Source: Lentzea sp. NBRC 102530
GTDB lineage: Bacteria > Actinomycetota > Actinomycetes > Mycobacteriales > Pseudonocardiaceae
Assembly (NCBI RefSeq): GCF_030269365.1
Contig: NZ_BSTF01000002.1
Span: forward strand, 186,001 to 250,000
DNA: 64,000 nt
Direction: 5' to 3'
The position numbers and the translations under genes were made by a program. Shown piece by piece: positions 53,322-61,130 of this stretch. The notes beneath the pieces were generated by a model, which did not search any database, was not told the DNA's origin, and worked only from the letters and a program-made list of their open reading frames with translations. Every line of letters starts with the position of its first letter. Within the stretch, counting starts at the first letter, position 1.

Positions 53322-53965
53322 GCGTGCGCATCCTGCTCGCGGACGACCACGCGCTCGTCCGCCGCGGCGTGAGGATGATCCTCGACAACGAACCCGACCT
53401 CGAGGTGATCGGGGAGGCGGGCGACGGCGCCGAGGCGATCAGCATGGCCCGCAAGGACCAGCCCGACCTCGCGATCCTCGACATCGCCATGCCCCGGCTC
53501 ACCGGTTTGCAGGCCGCGCGCGAGCTGTCCCGGCTGCTGCCGGACCTGCGGATCCTCATCCTCACGATGTACGACAACGAGCAGTACTTCTTCGAGGCGC
53601 TCAAGGCGGGCGCGTCGGGGTACGTGCTGAAGTCGGTGGCGGACCGGGACCTGGTGGAGGCGTGCCGCAGCGCGATGCGCGGCGAGCCGTTCCTCTACCC
53701 CGGCGCGGTGAACTCGCTGATCCGCAACTACCTGGACCGCGCCAAGGAGGGCAACGGGTTCCCGGCCAAGGCGATCACCGATCGCGAGGAGGAGATCCTC
53801 AAGCTGGTCGCGGAGGGCCACTCCTCCAAGGAGATCGCGGACATGCTCGTGATCAGCGTCAAGACCGTCGAGCGGCACCGGGCCAACCTGCTGCAGAAAC
53901 TCGGGCTCAAGGACCGCCTCGAACTCACCCGGTACGCGATCCGCGCCGGGCTCATCGAACCCTAG
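53318..53965 (+). CDS. NarL/LuxR-type response regulator
   Basis: 215 residues. Phospho-acceptor D55 (LAILDIAMPR), Lys in YVLKSV, LuxR HTH ITDREEEILKLVAEGHSSKE then LVISVKTVERHRANLLQKLG. The partner kinase is encoded upstream; the probable targets are this operon and the antiporter genes. RBS AGGGGGAGAG precedes the ATG. Confidence 0.94.
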   Translation: MSVRILLADDHALVRRGVRMILDNEPDLEVIGEAGDGAEAISMARKDQPDLAILDIAMPRLTGLQAARELSRLLPDLRILILTMYDNEQYFFEALKAGASGYVLKSVADRDLVEACRSAMRGEPFLYPGAVNSLIRNYLDRAKEGNGFPAKAITDREEEILKLVAEGHSSKEIADMLVISVKTVERHRANLLQKLGLKDRLELTRYAIRAGLIEP

Positions 53966-53974
53966 GAACCACGA

Positions 53975-54448
53975 GTGAACGTCGAAGTGACGCCCCTGCC
54001 CGGCATAGGGGTCAGGCAGGACTTCTCCATCCGTTCTGGCCGCCGGATCGGCGTGATCTCCTACCGCGACGGCAAGTTCGAGCTGATCCTGTCCAAACAG
54101 GACGACCCGGACGCCACCGCCGCGTCGATCCCGCTCGCGCCGGAGGAGGCGGGCACGCTCGCCGGGCTGCTCGGGGCGCCGCAGCTCGTCTCGCAGCTCG
54201 ACCGGCAGCACCGCGACATCGCCGGCATCACGACCAGGCAGCTGCCCGTCACGGCGTTCGCCCTCCGCACGCTCGGCGACACCGCGCTGCGCACGCGCAC
54301 CGGCGCGTCGATCGTCGCGGTCGTGCGGGCGGGCACCGCGCACCCCTCGCCGGGCCCCGACTTCCAGTTCGAGAACGGCGATCTCGCGGTCGTCGTCGGC
54401 ACCGCGGACGGTCTCGATGCCGCCGCGGACATCCTGACGGGCGGCTGA
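53975..54448 (+). CDS. KhtT-like regulatory subunit of a cation/proton antiporter
   Basis: 157 residues from GTG at 53975. The N-terminal half starts VEVTPLPGIGVRQDFSIRSG, the KhtT/TrkA_C-associated pattern, and the C-terminal half is a TrkA_C domain (GASIVAVVRAGTAHPSPGPD, then LAVVVGTADGLDAAADIL). Such subunits bind nucleotide or c-di-AMP and gate the antiporter encoded next. Confidence 0.88.
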   Translation: MNVEVTPLPGIGVRQDFSIRSGRRIGVISYRDGKFELILSKQDDPDATAASIPLAPEEAGTLAGLLGAPQLVSQLDRQHRDIAGITTRQLPVTAFALRTLGDTALRTRTGASIVAVVRAGTAHPSPGPDFQFENGDLAVVVGTADGLDAAADILTGG

Positions 54449-54453
54449 CCACA

Positions 54454-55629
54454 GTGCACGACACAACGATCGCGCTGATCCAACTGGGTGCGGTCTTCTT
54501 CGGACTGGGCCTGCTCGGCCGCGTGGCCTGGAGATTCGGCATCTCGCCGATCCCGCTGTACCTCGTCGGCGGCCTCGCGTTCGGCTCCGGCGGGCTGATC
54601 CCGTTGCACGGCATCGAGGAGTTCACCCACCTCGCCAGCGAGATCGGCGTGGTGCTGCTGCTGTTGTTGCTGGGCCTCGAGTACTCGGCGTCCGAACTGA
54701 CGACCGGCCTGAAGAAGTCGTGGATGGCCGGTCTGCTCGACATCGTGCTCAACGCGGCACCCGGCGCGATCGTCGCGCTGCTGCTCGGCTGGGGACCCGT
54801 CGGCGCACTGGCGATGGCGGGCGTCACGTACATCTCGTCGTCCGGCATCATCGCGAAGGTCCTGGGGGATCTGGGCCGGCTCGGCAACCGCGAGACGCCG
54901 GTGATCCTCTCGGTGCTGGTGTTCGAGGACCTGGCGATGGCCGTCTACCTGCCGGTGCTCACCGCCGTGCTCGCGGGCGTGAGCTTCTGGGGCGGACTCA
55001 CCTCGGTCGGCATCTCGTTGCTCGCGATCACCATCGTGCTCGTGGTGGCGTTGAAGTACGGCCGGGTCATCTCGGCCATCGTGGACAGCCCGGACCACGA
55101 GGTGTTCCTGCTCAAACTCCTCGGTTCCGCGCTGCTGGTCGCCGGCATCGCCTCCGAACTCCAGGTGTCCGCCGCCGTCGGCGCGTTCCTGCTCGGCATC
55201 GCGATCTCCGGTTCCACCGCCGAGAACGCCACCCGCCTGCTGGAACCGTTGCGCGACCTGTTCGCCGCGATGTTCTTCGTGGTGTTCGGCCTGAACACCG
55301 ACCCGCGCACGATCCCGCCGGTGCTGTTCATGGCGGTCGTGCTCGCGGTCATCACCACGCTGACGAAGGTCGCCACGGGCTGGTGGGCCGCCCGCAGACA
55401 GGGCATCGGGCCGATGGGAAGAGCCAGGACCGGTGCCGCCCTGGTGGCACGAGGCGAGTTCTCGATCGTCATCGCCGGCCTCGCGGTCGCGTCCGGGCAC
55501 GTCAACGAACAACTGGCCGCTCTGGCGACCGCGTACGTGCTGCTGATGGCGATCATCGGCCCGATCGCGGCGCGCTACGTTGAACCGGTCGGCGAGTTCT
55601 TCCTGCGCAGGCGGGCAGCGACTGGATGA
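54454..55629 (+). CDS. KhtU/KefB-like CPA2 potassium/proton antiporter
   Basis: 391 residues, about 12 hydrophobic helices, typical CPA2 size without the large cytoplasmic RCK part (that role is taken by KhtT). Conserved features include LLLLLLGLEYS in helix 3, YISSSGIIAKVLGDLGRLG, and FAAMFFVVFGLNTDPR. The start is GTG at 54454, 5 bp after the regulatory subunit stop. It would extrude K+ in exchange for H+. Confidence 0.9.
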   Translation: MHDTTIALIQLGAVFFGLGLLGRVAWRFGISPIPLYLVGGLAFGSGGLIPLHGIEEFTHLASEIGVVLLLLLLGLEYSASELTTGLKKSWMAGLLDIVLNAAPGAIVALLLGWGPVGALAMAGVTYISSSGIIAKVLGDLGRLGNRETPVILSVLVFEDLAMAVYLPVLTAVLAGVSFWGGLTSVGISLLAITIVLVVALKYGRVISAIVDSPDHEVFLLKLLGSALLVAGIASELQVSAAVGAFLLGIAISGSTAENATRLLEPLRDLFAAMFFVVFGLNTDPRTIPPVLFMAVVLAVITTLTKVATGWWAARRQGIGPMGRARTGAALVARGEFSIVIAGLAVASGHVNEQLAALATAYVLLMAIIGPIAARYVEPVGEFFLRRRAATG

Positions 55630-55913
55630 GGTGGCCGGCACTCCTGCTGGCGGTGTTGCTGGCGTTCGTCGGGACGAGCGCCCGCGACACGGCGGCCGAC
55701 CAGCCGGGATCGGGGATCGACGCCCCGGTCTCGGCGGTGCACGTGCACACGACGGGCTCCCCGGACGCGTGCTGGGCCCTGGTCGGAGCTTCTGGCGACG
55801 CCCGCCCGCCGGCCGCGCCTCCCTCCGCCGAGGTGGCGTGCGCGGAGAGCGTGGACGAGACCTCCGCGGGTCAGTGGTCGAGCCGGGCACCGCCGTTCGC
55901 GGCGATCGCCTGA
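55626..55913 (+). CDS. 95-residue exported protein coupled to the antiporter
   Basis: Starts with the signal-like MRWPALLLAVLLAFVGTSA and then a polar, low-complexity part with two Cys (DACWALVG, VACAESVD). The ATG overlaps the antiporter stop by ATGA, which shows co-translation. Family unknown. It may be a periplasmic or surface partner of the antiporter. Confidence 0.6.
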   Translation: MRWPALLLAVLLAFVGTSARDTAADQPGSGIDAPVSAVHVHTTGSPDACWALVGASGDARPPAAPPSAEVACAESVDETSAGQWSSRAPPFAAIA

Positions 55914-55946
55914 CTCCACCTTCCCCTGACCCTTGAGGACCTCGTC

Positions 55947-56111
55947 ATGTCGTACGTCGTACTTGTGCTGCTCGTTTCGTCCGTGATCGTCGGCGTCGGC
56001 GCGCTGGCCGCGATGGTGCAGAAGAAGGAACCGTTCTACGGCGTCGTCGGGCTCGTCACGATCTGCGTCCCCTCGTCGCTGCTGGCGTTCCTCTACATCG
56101 CCGTCGCCTGA
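55947..56111 (+). CDS. 54-residue membrane protein
   Basis: Starts MSYVVLVLLVSSVIVGVG at 55947 with GAGGAC upstream, and has two helices separated by MVQKKEPFYG, ending LLAFLYIAVA. Too short for usual gene finders. It is the last gene of the two-component/antiporter operon and overlaps the convergent carboxyltransferase by 19 bp. Confidence 0.65.
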   Translation: MSYVVLVLLVSSVIVGVGALAAMVQKKEPFYGVVGLVTICVPSSLLAFLYIAVA

Positions 56112-57559
56112 TCGGCGGACCGGTCGGGCTGGGCGATCCCACGGGCCACCCCCAGCTCGACCAGGTCCTGCGGCCGCAGCCGCAACTGGTCCGCGGTCCT
56201 CCTGGCCTGCGCCGGATCCCGCTTGAGGATCGCGGTCGCGAGCTCGGGCGAGATCACCGCGAAGTAGCTGTCCGGCGTCACCCACATCCGGTCCGGCGCC
56301 GCGAACGCCAGCGCACCCCCGGACCCGCCCTCCCCGACCACCAGTGTCGTCACCGGCACGCGCGCGCCGGCGATCGCGGTGAACAACGCGGCGATCGCCG
56401 CCCCCACCCCGGCCTTCTCGGCCGCCGCGTCGTTGGCGGCTCCCGGCGTGTCCACGAGCGTCAGCACCGGGACCCCGAGCCGGTCCGCGAGTTCGACGAG
56501 CCGCGCGGCCGTGCGGAACCCGGCCGGTCTCGTGGCCGTGCCGCACTGCGCGGCGTAGGCGAACGTCCGGCCGTCGCGCTGCCCGAACCCGCACAGCACC
56601 CCGGGGTCGACACCTCCGGCCCGGTCACCGTTGACCGGCTCGTGCCAGTCGAAGTAGGCGCCCAGGTACTGCTTCGCGCGCGGCCGGCCGAGCGCGCGGG
56701 CGTTGACCACGGCGTCCCAGCCGGTGGGCGGGAGCGCGGCCTGACCCAGTGCGTGCGGCACCGGTGCCTCGTCGCCGGGGGTGGTGAGCAGGCGGAGCCA
56801 GCGGTGCAGCCTGGCCGGCAGCTCGTCGGGCGTCAGCAGCTGGTCGACCAGACCGGCCGCGAACTGCTGCGTCACCGAGTAACCCGGTGGCCGCACCCTC
56901 GATCCCGCGAACCCGACCTGGGCGCCCCTCACACCGAGGACGATGTCGGCGCCCGCGCCCAGGGTCGCCCAGCCGCCACCCGTGGTGGGGTCTCGGAGGA
57001 CGGCGATGTGGGGCAGGCCCGCGCGCCGGGTCAGGGTGAGCTGGCGGGCGATGCGGGTGAGCTGCATCAGGGCGGGGGTGCCCTCCTGCATGCGGCTGCC
57101 GCCCGTGGCGACCAGGGAGACGACGGGGAGGCCTTGTTCGCGGGCGTGGGTGAAGGCCTGCTCGATGCGGGCGCCGGTGCGGGTGCCCAGCGAGCCGCCG
57201 AGGAAGCCGAACTCGAATGCCACGACGACCGCCGTGGTGCCGCCGAGGTCGGCCACGCCGCAGACGACGGACTCGTGCTCGCCGGTGAGGGAGGTGGCAC
57301 GGGCGAGCTGGTCGCCGTAACCCGGCCAGTTCAGCGGCCCGTTCGCTCCCAGGCTGTCGTCGCTGGCCGGCCTGAACGGACCGTCCGCGCTCAGGTTGCC
57401 GTCGCCACCCGACCCGAACGGACCGTCCGCTCCCAGGTCGCCGTCGCCGGCCGACTTGAACGGACCGCTCGCCTCGCCTGGCGGTCCCTCCGGCAGCTCC
57501 GCGAACGCCGACGCCACCCTCCCGATCAGCTCTCGCGCCGGCTCACGTCCGCAGGGCAC
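56093..57559 (-). CDS. Fused AccD-AccA-type carboxyltransferase in the malonate operon
   Basis: 488 residues from GTG at 57559, which overlaps matB by 17 bp. After a repetitive N-terminal linker (residues 30-80) there is an AccD-like half (GGSRMQEGTPALMQL, DPTTGGGWATLGAGADIVLG) and an AccA-like half (RLGVPVLTLVDTPGAA, VGEGGSGGALAFAAPDRMW). The zinc ribbon of AccD is absent. No biotin carrier or carboxylase gene is nearby. In this context it may decarboxylate malonyl-CoA, the job of MatA in rhizobial mat operons; that is inference. Confidence 0.8.
   Translation of the reverse strand: MPCGREPARELIGRVASAFAELPEGPPGEASGPFKSAGDGDLGADGPFGSGGDGNLSADGPFRPASDDSLGANGPLNWPGYGDQLARATSLTGEHESVVCGVADLGGTTAVVVAFEFGFLGGSLGTRTGARIEQAFTHAREQGLPVVSLVATGGSRMQEGTPALMQLTRIARQLTLTRRAGLPHIAVLRDPTTGGGWATLGAGADIVLGVRGAQVGFAGSRVRPPGYSVTQQFAAGLVDQLLTPDELPARLHRWLRLLTTPGDEAPVPHALGQAALPPTGWDAVVNARALGRPRAKQYLGAYFDWHEPVNGDRAGGVDPGVLCGFGQRDGRTFAYAAQCGTATRPAGFRTAARLVELADRLGVPVLTLVDTPGAANDAAAEKAGVGAAIAALFTAIAGARVPVTTLVVGEGGSGGALAFAAPDRMWVTPDSYFAVISPELATAILKRDPAQARRTADQLRLRPQDLVELGVARGIAQPDRSADQATAM
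57341..57466 (-). repeat. Three 42-bp tandem repeats inside the carboxyltransferase gene
   Basis: Units encode GPFKSAGDGDLGAD, GPFGSGGDGNLSAD and GPFRPASDDSLGAN (residues 32-45, 46-59, 60-73), then a partial GPLNWPG. They form a flexible N-terminal linker and keep the frame. Number of units probably varies between strains. Confidence 0.85.
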
Positions 57560-58949
57560 GTTTCATCACCTTGCCCATGTCGTTGCGCGGCAACGACTCC
57601 ACGAACCGCACGGTCCGAGGCCGTTTGTGCGGCGTGAGCAGCCGGGCGACGTGGTCGGCGAGGTCGTCGGGCGACGGTGCGGCCCCGGCGGGCACCACCC
57701 AGGCGACGATCCGCTCGCCCAGGTCGTCGTCGGGTTCGCCGGTGACCGCGACCTCCTGGACCGACGGGTGTTCCAGCAGGGCGTTCTCGATCTCGCCCGC
57801 GCCGATCTTGTAGCCGCCGCTCTTGATGATGTCCGTGGCCTTGCGGCCGACGATGCGGTAGTAGCCGTCGTCGTCGCGCGTGCCGACGTCGCCGGTGCGG
57901 AACCAGCCGTCCGCGAACGCCTCGGCGGTGGCGTCCGGCCCGTTCAGGTACTCGGTGAACAGGTTGCGGCCGCGCACCTGGATCTCGCCGACCGCGCCGA
58001 CCTCGTCCAACGTCAGGCCCGCGTCGTCGACGAGCCGCACCTCGACGCCCGGCAGCGGCACGCCGACGGTGCCGGGCCTGCGGTCGCCGTCGAAGCGGAC
58101 GCTGGTGTTCATCAGCGTCTCGGTCATGCCGTACCGCTCGACCACGCGCTGGCCGGTCGCGGCGGCGATGCGTTCGTGGTCGCGGACGGGCAGCGCGGCC
58201 GAGCCCGACACCAGCAGCCGCGCCTTGCCGAGCGCCTGAGAGAGCGCAGGGCTGTCGCCGACCTCCTCGGCGATCCGGTGGTACATCGTCGGGACGCCGA
58301 ACATCATCGTGGCGTCGCCGTTCAACGCCTCCACGACGGCGTCCGTGGAGAACTTGCCCAGGTGGTGGAGTGTGCCGCCCTGGCGGAGCGGGCCGAGCAC
58401 GCCGAGGATCAGGCCGTGCACGTGGAACAGCGGCAGCGCGTGCACCAGCACGTCGTCCGGGGTCCACCGCCAGGCCTGCGCCACCGCGTCCAAAGTGGAC
58501 TCGATCGCGCGGCGCGGCAGCACGACCCCCTTGGGCGCGCCGGTCGTGCCCGAGGTGTAGACGATCAGCGCGGGTGCCTCGTCGCCGTGGTCCGCGAACG
58601 GCTCACCACCGGTGCCTTCGAGCGTGACGTCCTTGCGCGGCACCGACTCCAGGCCGGAGGGCAGCGTCACGCCAGGTCCCGCGAGCACCAGGGCCGGTGC
58701 GCTGTCGGCCACGATGTGCGCCAGTTCGCGTTCGCCGACCTTGGGGTTGAGCGGCACGGCGGGCACTCCGGCGAGCAACGCGGCCACGACGGCCACGCAC
58801 GTCTCGATCGTCGAGGTGGCCCACACGGCGACGCGGGGGAGGCCGTCGAGTTCCCGTGCCAACGCGTGAGCGCAGGACCCGAGTTCGGCGTGGGTCAGGC
58901 TTCGGTCGCCGAAGCGGAGGGCGACGCGGTCGGACTGCAAGGCGAACAT
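57543..58949 (-). CDS. matB: MatB, malonyl-CoA synthetase
   Basis: 468 residues of the acyl-CoA synthetase family. The AMP-binding motif is YTSGTTGAPKGVVLP, then RYGMTETLMNTSV, GWFRTGDVG and the Lys-bearing C-terminal loop LPRNDMGKVMKR. Sequence and context (MatC-like carrier, FadR-type regulator) fit malonyl-CoA synthetase, which activates free malonate with ATP and CoA. The ATG at 58949 lies 4 bp after the matC stop. Confidence 0.88.
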   Translation of the reverse strand: MFALQSDRVALRFGDRSLTHAELGSCAHALARELDGLPRVAVWATSTIETCVAVVAALLAGVPAVPLNPKVGERELAHIVADSAPALVLAGPGVTLPSGLESVPRKDVTLEGTGGEPFADHGDEAPALIVYTSGTTGAPKGVVLPRRAIESTLDAVAQAWRWTPDDVLVHALPLFHVHGLILGVLGPLRQGGTLHHLGKFSTDAVVEALNGDATMMFGVPTMYHRIAEEVGDSPALSQALGKARLLVSGSAALPVRDHERIAAATGQRVVERYGMTETLMNTSVRFDGDRRPGTVGVPLPGVEVRLVDDAGLTLDEVGAVGEIQVRGRNLFTEYLNGPDATAEAFADGWFRTGDVGTRDDDGYYRIVGRKATDIIKSGGYKIGAGEIENALLEHPSVQEVAVTGEPDDDLGERIVAWVVPAGAAPSPDDLADHVARLLTPHKRPRTVRFVESLPRNDMGKVMKRALRT

Positions 58950-58953
58950 CGAC

Positions 58954-60288
58954 TCACCAGATTCCCGGGACGACGAGGGCGAGCCAGACCAGCGGCGGCG
59001 CTGCCGCGACCATGATCCCGCCGTAGACCATCAACTGCTTGAAGAACTTGTCGCGATCCACGTCCTGCGCACCGGCCAGCACCAGGGCGCCGTTGGTGGA
59101 GAACGGGCTCACGTCGACCACCGTCGCCGACACCGCCAGAGCCGCGATCAGGCCGACCGCGCTCACCTCGCCCTGCAACAGGAACGGCACCGCCAGCGGG
59201 ATGAGCGCGCCCATGATGCCGACCGACGAGGCGAACGCCGACACGATCGCGCCGATGTAGCAGATCAGCAGCGCCGCGACGAGCGGAGCACCGACACCGG
59301 CGACCGAGTCGCCCGCCCACTTGATCGTGCCCATCGTCTGCAGCACGGCGACGTAGGTCAGGATGCCGCAGATCAGCAGGACGGTCGGCCAGGTGATCTG
59401 GGTGATGGCCTGCTTGGACGTCTCCGGCCACACGACGCTCAGCAGCACGGCGACCGTGATGGCGGCGAGGCCGACGTCGAGGTCGAACACGAGGGCGGCG
59501 ACGACCAGGGCGGCGAGGCCGAGCAGGGTGGCGAGGCGAGGCGCCGTCAACGACACGCGCTCATCGGACGAGTCGGCGCTCTTCTCACCGGGAACGTCTC
59601 CGCCGCTGGTCCCGCCCGTGAGGCTTTCGCCGGTCGAGTCACCGGCACCGGTCCGTGCCAGCGCGGGCGTCCCCAGAGGCTGCCGTGCCAGTTTCATCCC
59701 GCCCAGCACCACGAACACCACGGCCGCGATCAGGAGGTTCACCACCAGACTGGCCAGGAACAGCACGATCTCGTTGCCCGGCAGGCCTTCCTTGGCCACG
59801 ATGCCGTTCACGATCGTGCCGTAGATGCTGATCGGCGAGAACCCGCCTGCCTGCGCGCCGTGCACCACCATCACACCCATCAGCAACGGGTTGATCCGGT
59901 ACTTGGCCGCGAACCCCATCGCGATCGGCGCCACGATGGCGACGGCCGCGGGGCTGACCGCGCCGATCGCCGTCAGCACGCCGGTGATCGCGAACATCAC
60001 CCACGGCATCAGCGCGATCCGCCCGCCCACGGCCCGGATCGCCATGTGCACCAGCCAGTCCGTGGTGCCGTTGGCGCGGGCGATGGCGAACAGGAACGTG
60101 ACCCCGACCAGCACCACGAACAACGAGCCGGGGAAGCCTTTGAAGATGTCGTCGGTCTTCATGTCCGCCACCAGCGTGCCGACCCCGAAGGCGGCGGCGA
60201 AGGCGAGCGCACCCATGTTGATCGACCTGGTCGTGGCGATCACGAACACCACGACCAGCACGAGTATCGAGATCAGTTCGGCGGACAT
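58954..60288 (-). CDS. matC: MatC-like malonate carrier (dicarboxylate transporter)
   Basis: 444 residues, about 11-12 helices, of the DASS/ArsB-type family. ITGVLTAIGAVSPAAVAIVA and WPTVLLICGILTYVAVLQTMG are typical transport segments, with a low-complexity hydrophilic loop near 230-260 (rich in Gly, Ser and Thr). It would import malonate. First gene of the mat operon; GGGAG precedes the ATG at 60288. Confidence 0.85.
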   Translation of the reverse strand: MSAELISILVLVVVFVIATTRSINMGALAFAAAFGVGTLVADMKTDDIFKGFPGSLFVVLVGVTFLFAIARANGTTDWLVHMAIRAVGGRIALMPWVMFAITGVLTAIGAVSPAAVAIVAPIAMGFAAKYRINPLLMGVMVVHGAQAGGFSPISIYGTIVNGIVAKEGLPGNEIVLFLASLVVNLLIAAVVFVVLGGMKLARQPLGTPALARTGAGDSTGESLTGGTSGGDVPGEKSADSSDERVSLTAPRLATLLGLAALVVAALVFDLDVGLAAITVAVLLSVVWPETSKQAITQITWPTVLLICGILTYVAVLQTMGTIKWAGDSVAGVGAPLVAALLICYIGAIVSAFASSVGIMGALIPLAVPFLLQGEVSAVGLIAALAVSATVVDVSPFSTNGALVLAGAQDVDRDKFFKQLMVYGGIMVAAAPPLVWLALVVPGIW

Positions 60289-60341
60289 GCAGGGCTCCCG
60301 TCGTTGGGGCTGTCCGGTGGCGGCCAGAGCAACAGTGGCCG

Positions 60342-60408
60342 AGTGGCTCAGCCACTTTCCGCCCACTGTCGAGCAGCTGTCAAGAGGTGGCCTAGTGGCT
60401 GAGCCACT
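60342..60408. promoter_or_regulatory. Two perfect 15-bp palindromes between matC and matR
   Basis: AGTGGCT-C-AGCCACT at 60342-60356 and AGTGGCT-G-AGCCACT at 60394-60408, centres 52 bp apart. They lie between divergent matC and matR starts. The right copy lies just before TATTCT (60417-60422), over the -35 region of matR. FadR/GntR proteins bind such palindromes; MatR is the obvious candidate. Confidence 0.75.
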
Positions 60409-60428
60409 TGACCGGTTATTCTGGCTTT

Positions 60429-61130
60429 ATGTCCGAGGCGCTGAGGCCGATGGTGAAGTCCCGCCTGTACGAGCAGGTGCTCGAACGGCTGCGCGCGTAC
60501 GTCACTGAGGCCGGGCTTCAGGCGGGCGACCGGCTGCCCGCCGAACGCGACCTGGCGGCGAGCCTCGGCGTCAGCCGCGCGTCGGTCAAGCAGGCGATCG
60601 TGGTCCTGGAGGTCCAGGGCCTGGTCGAGGCACGCCACGGCGGCGGCACGTACCTGGTGCGCGACACCCTCGACGTCGAGCCGGTCGAGCAGCTCGTCGA
60701 ACGCCGCGAGCGCCTCCCCGAGGTGCTGGAGGCCCGCGAGGCCCTGGAGACCAAGCTCGCCGAACTCGCCGCCGAACGCCGCACCGAAGAGCAGCTGGAG
60801 ACGATCCGGCAGGCCCTCGACTTCATGCGCGACGAGATCGCCGACGGCGACAACGGCGTGGAAGGGGATCGCCGCTTCCACGCCGCCGTCACCGCCGCGG
60901 CGCACAGTTCCCTGCTGGCCGACTTCATGAAGACCATCGCCGGGCAGATCACCGAGAGCCGCACCGAGTCGCTGCGCCAGCCGGGGCGTCCCTCCCGGTC
61001 ACTGGCGCAGCACACGGCGATCTACGAGGCCATCGCGGCGGGCGACGGGAAGAAGGCCGCCGCCGCGATGCGCAAGCACGTCCGGACCGTCGCGAAGGTC
61101 CGCCTGCTCACCTGGGTGCCCGAAGACTGA
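60429..61130 (+). CDS. matR: GntR/FadR-family regulator, probable MatR
   Basis: 233 residues. The winged HTH lies at 10-75 (QAGDRLPAERDLAASLGVSR, SVKQAIVVLEVQGLV), and the FadR (FCD) domain follows (RFHAAVTAAAH, QHTAIYEAIAAGD with metal-binding His). TATTCT at 60417-60422 lies 6 nt before the ATG, with no Shine-Dalgarno. It diverges from the mat operon. The 3' end overlaps the convergent GH31 gene by 23 bp. Confidence 0.85.
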   Translation: MSEALRPMVKSRLYEQVLERLRAYVTEAGLQAGDRLPAERDLAASLGVSRASVKQAIVVLEVQGLVEARHGGGTYLVRDTLDVEPVEQLVERRERLPEVLEAREALETKLAELAAERRTEEQLETIRQALDFMRDEIADGDNGVEGDRRFHAAVTAAAHSSLLADFMKTIAGQITESRTESLRQPGRPSRSLAQHTAIYEAIAAGDGKKAAAAMRKHVRTVAKVRLLTWVPED

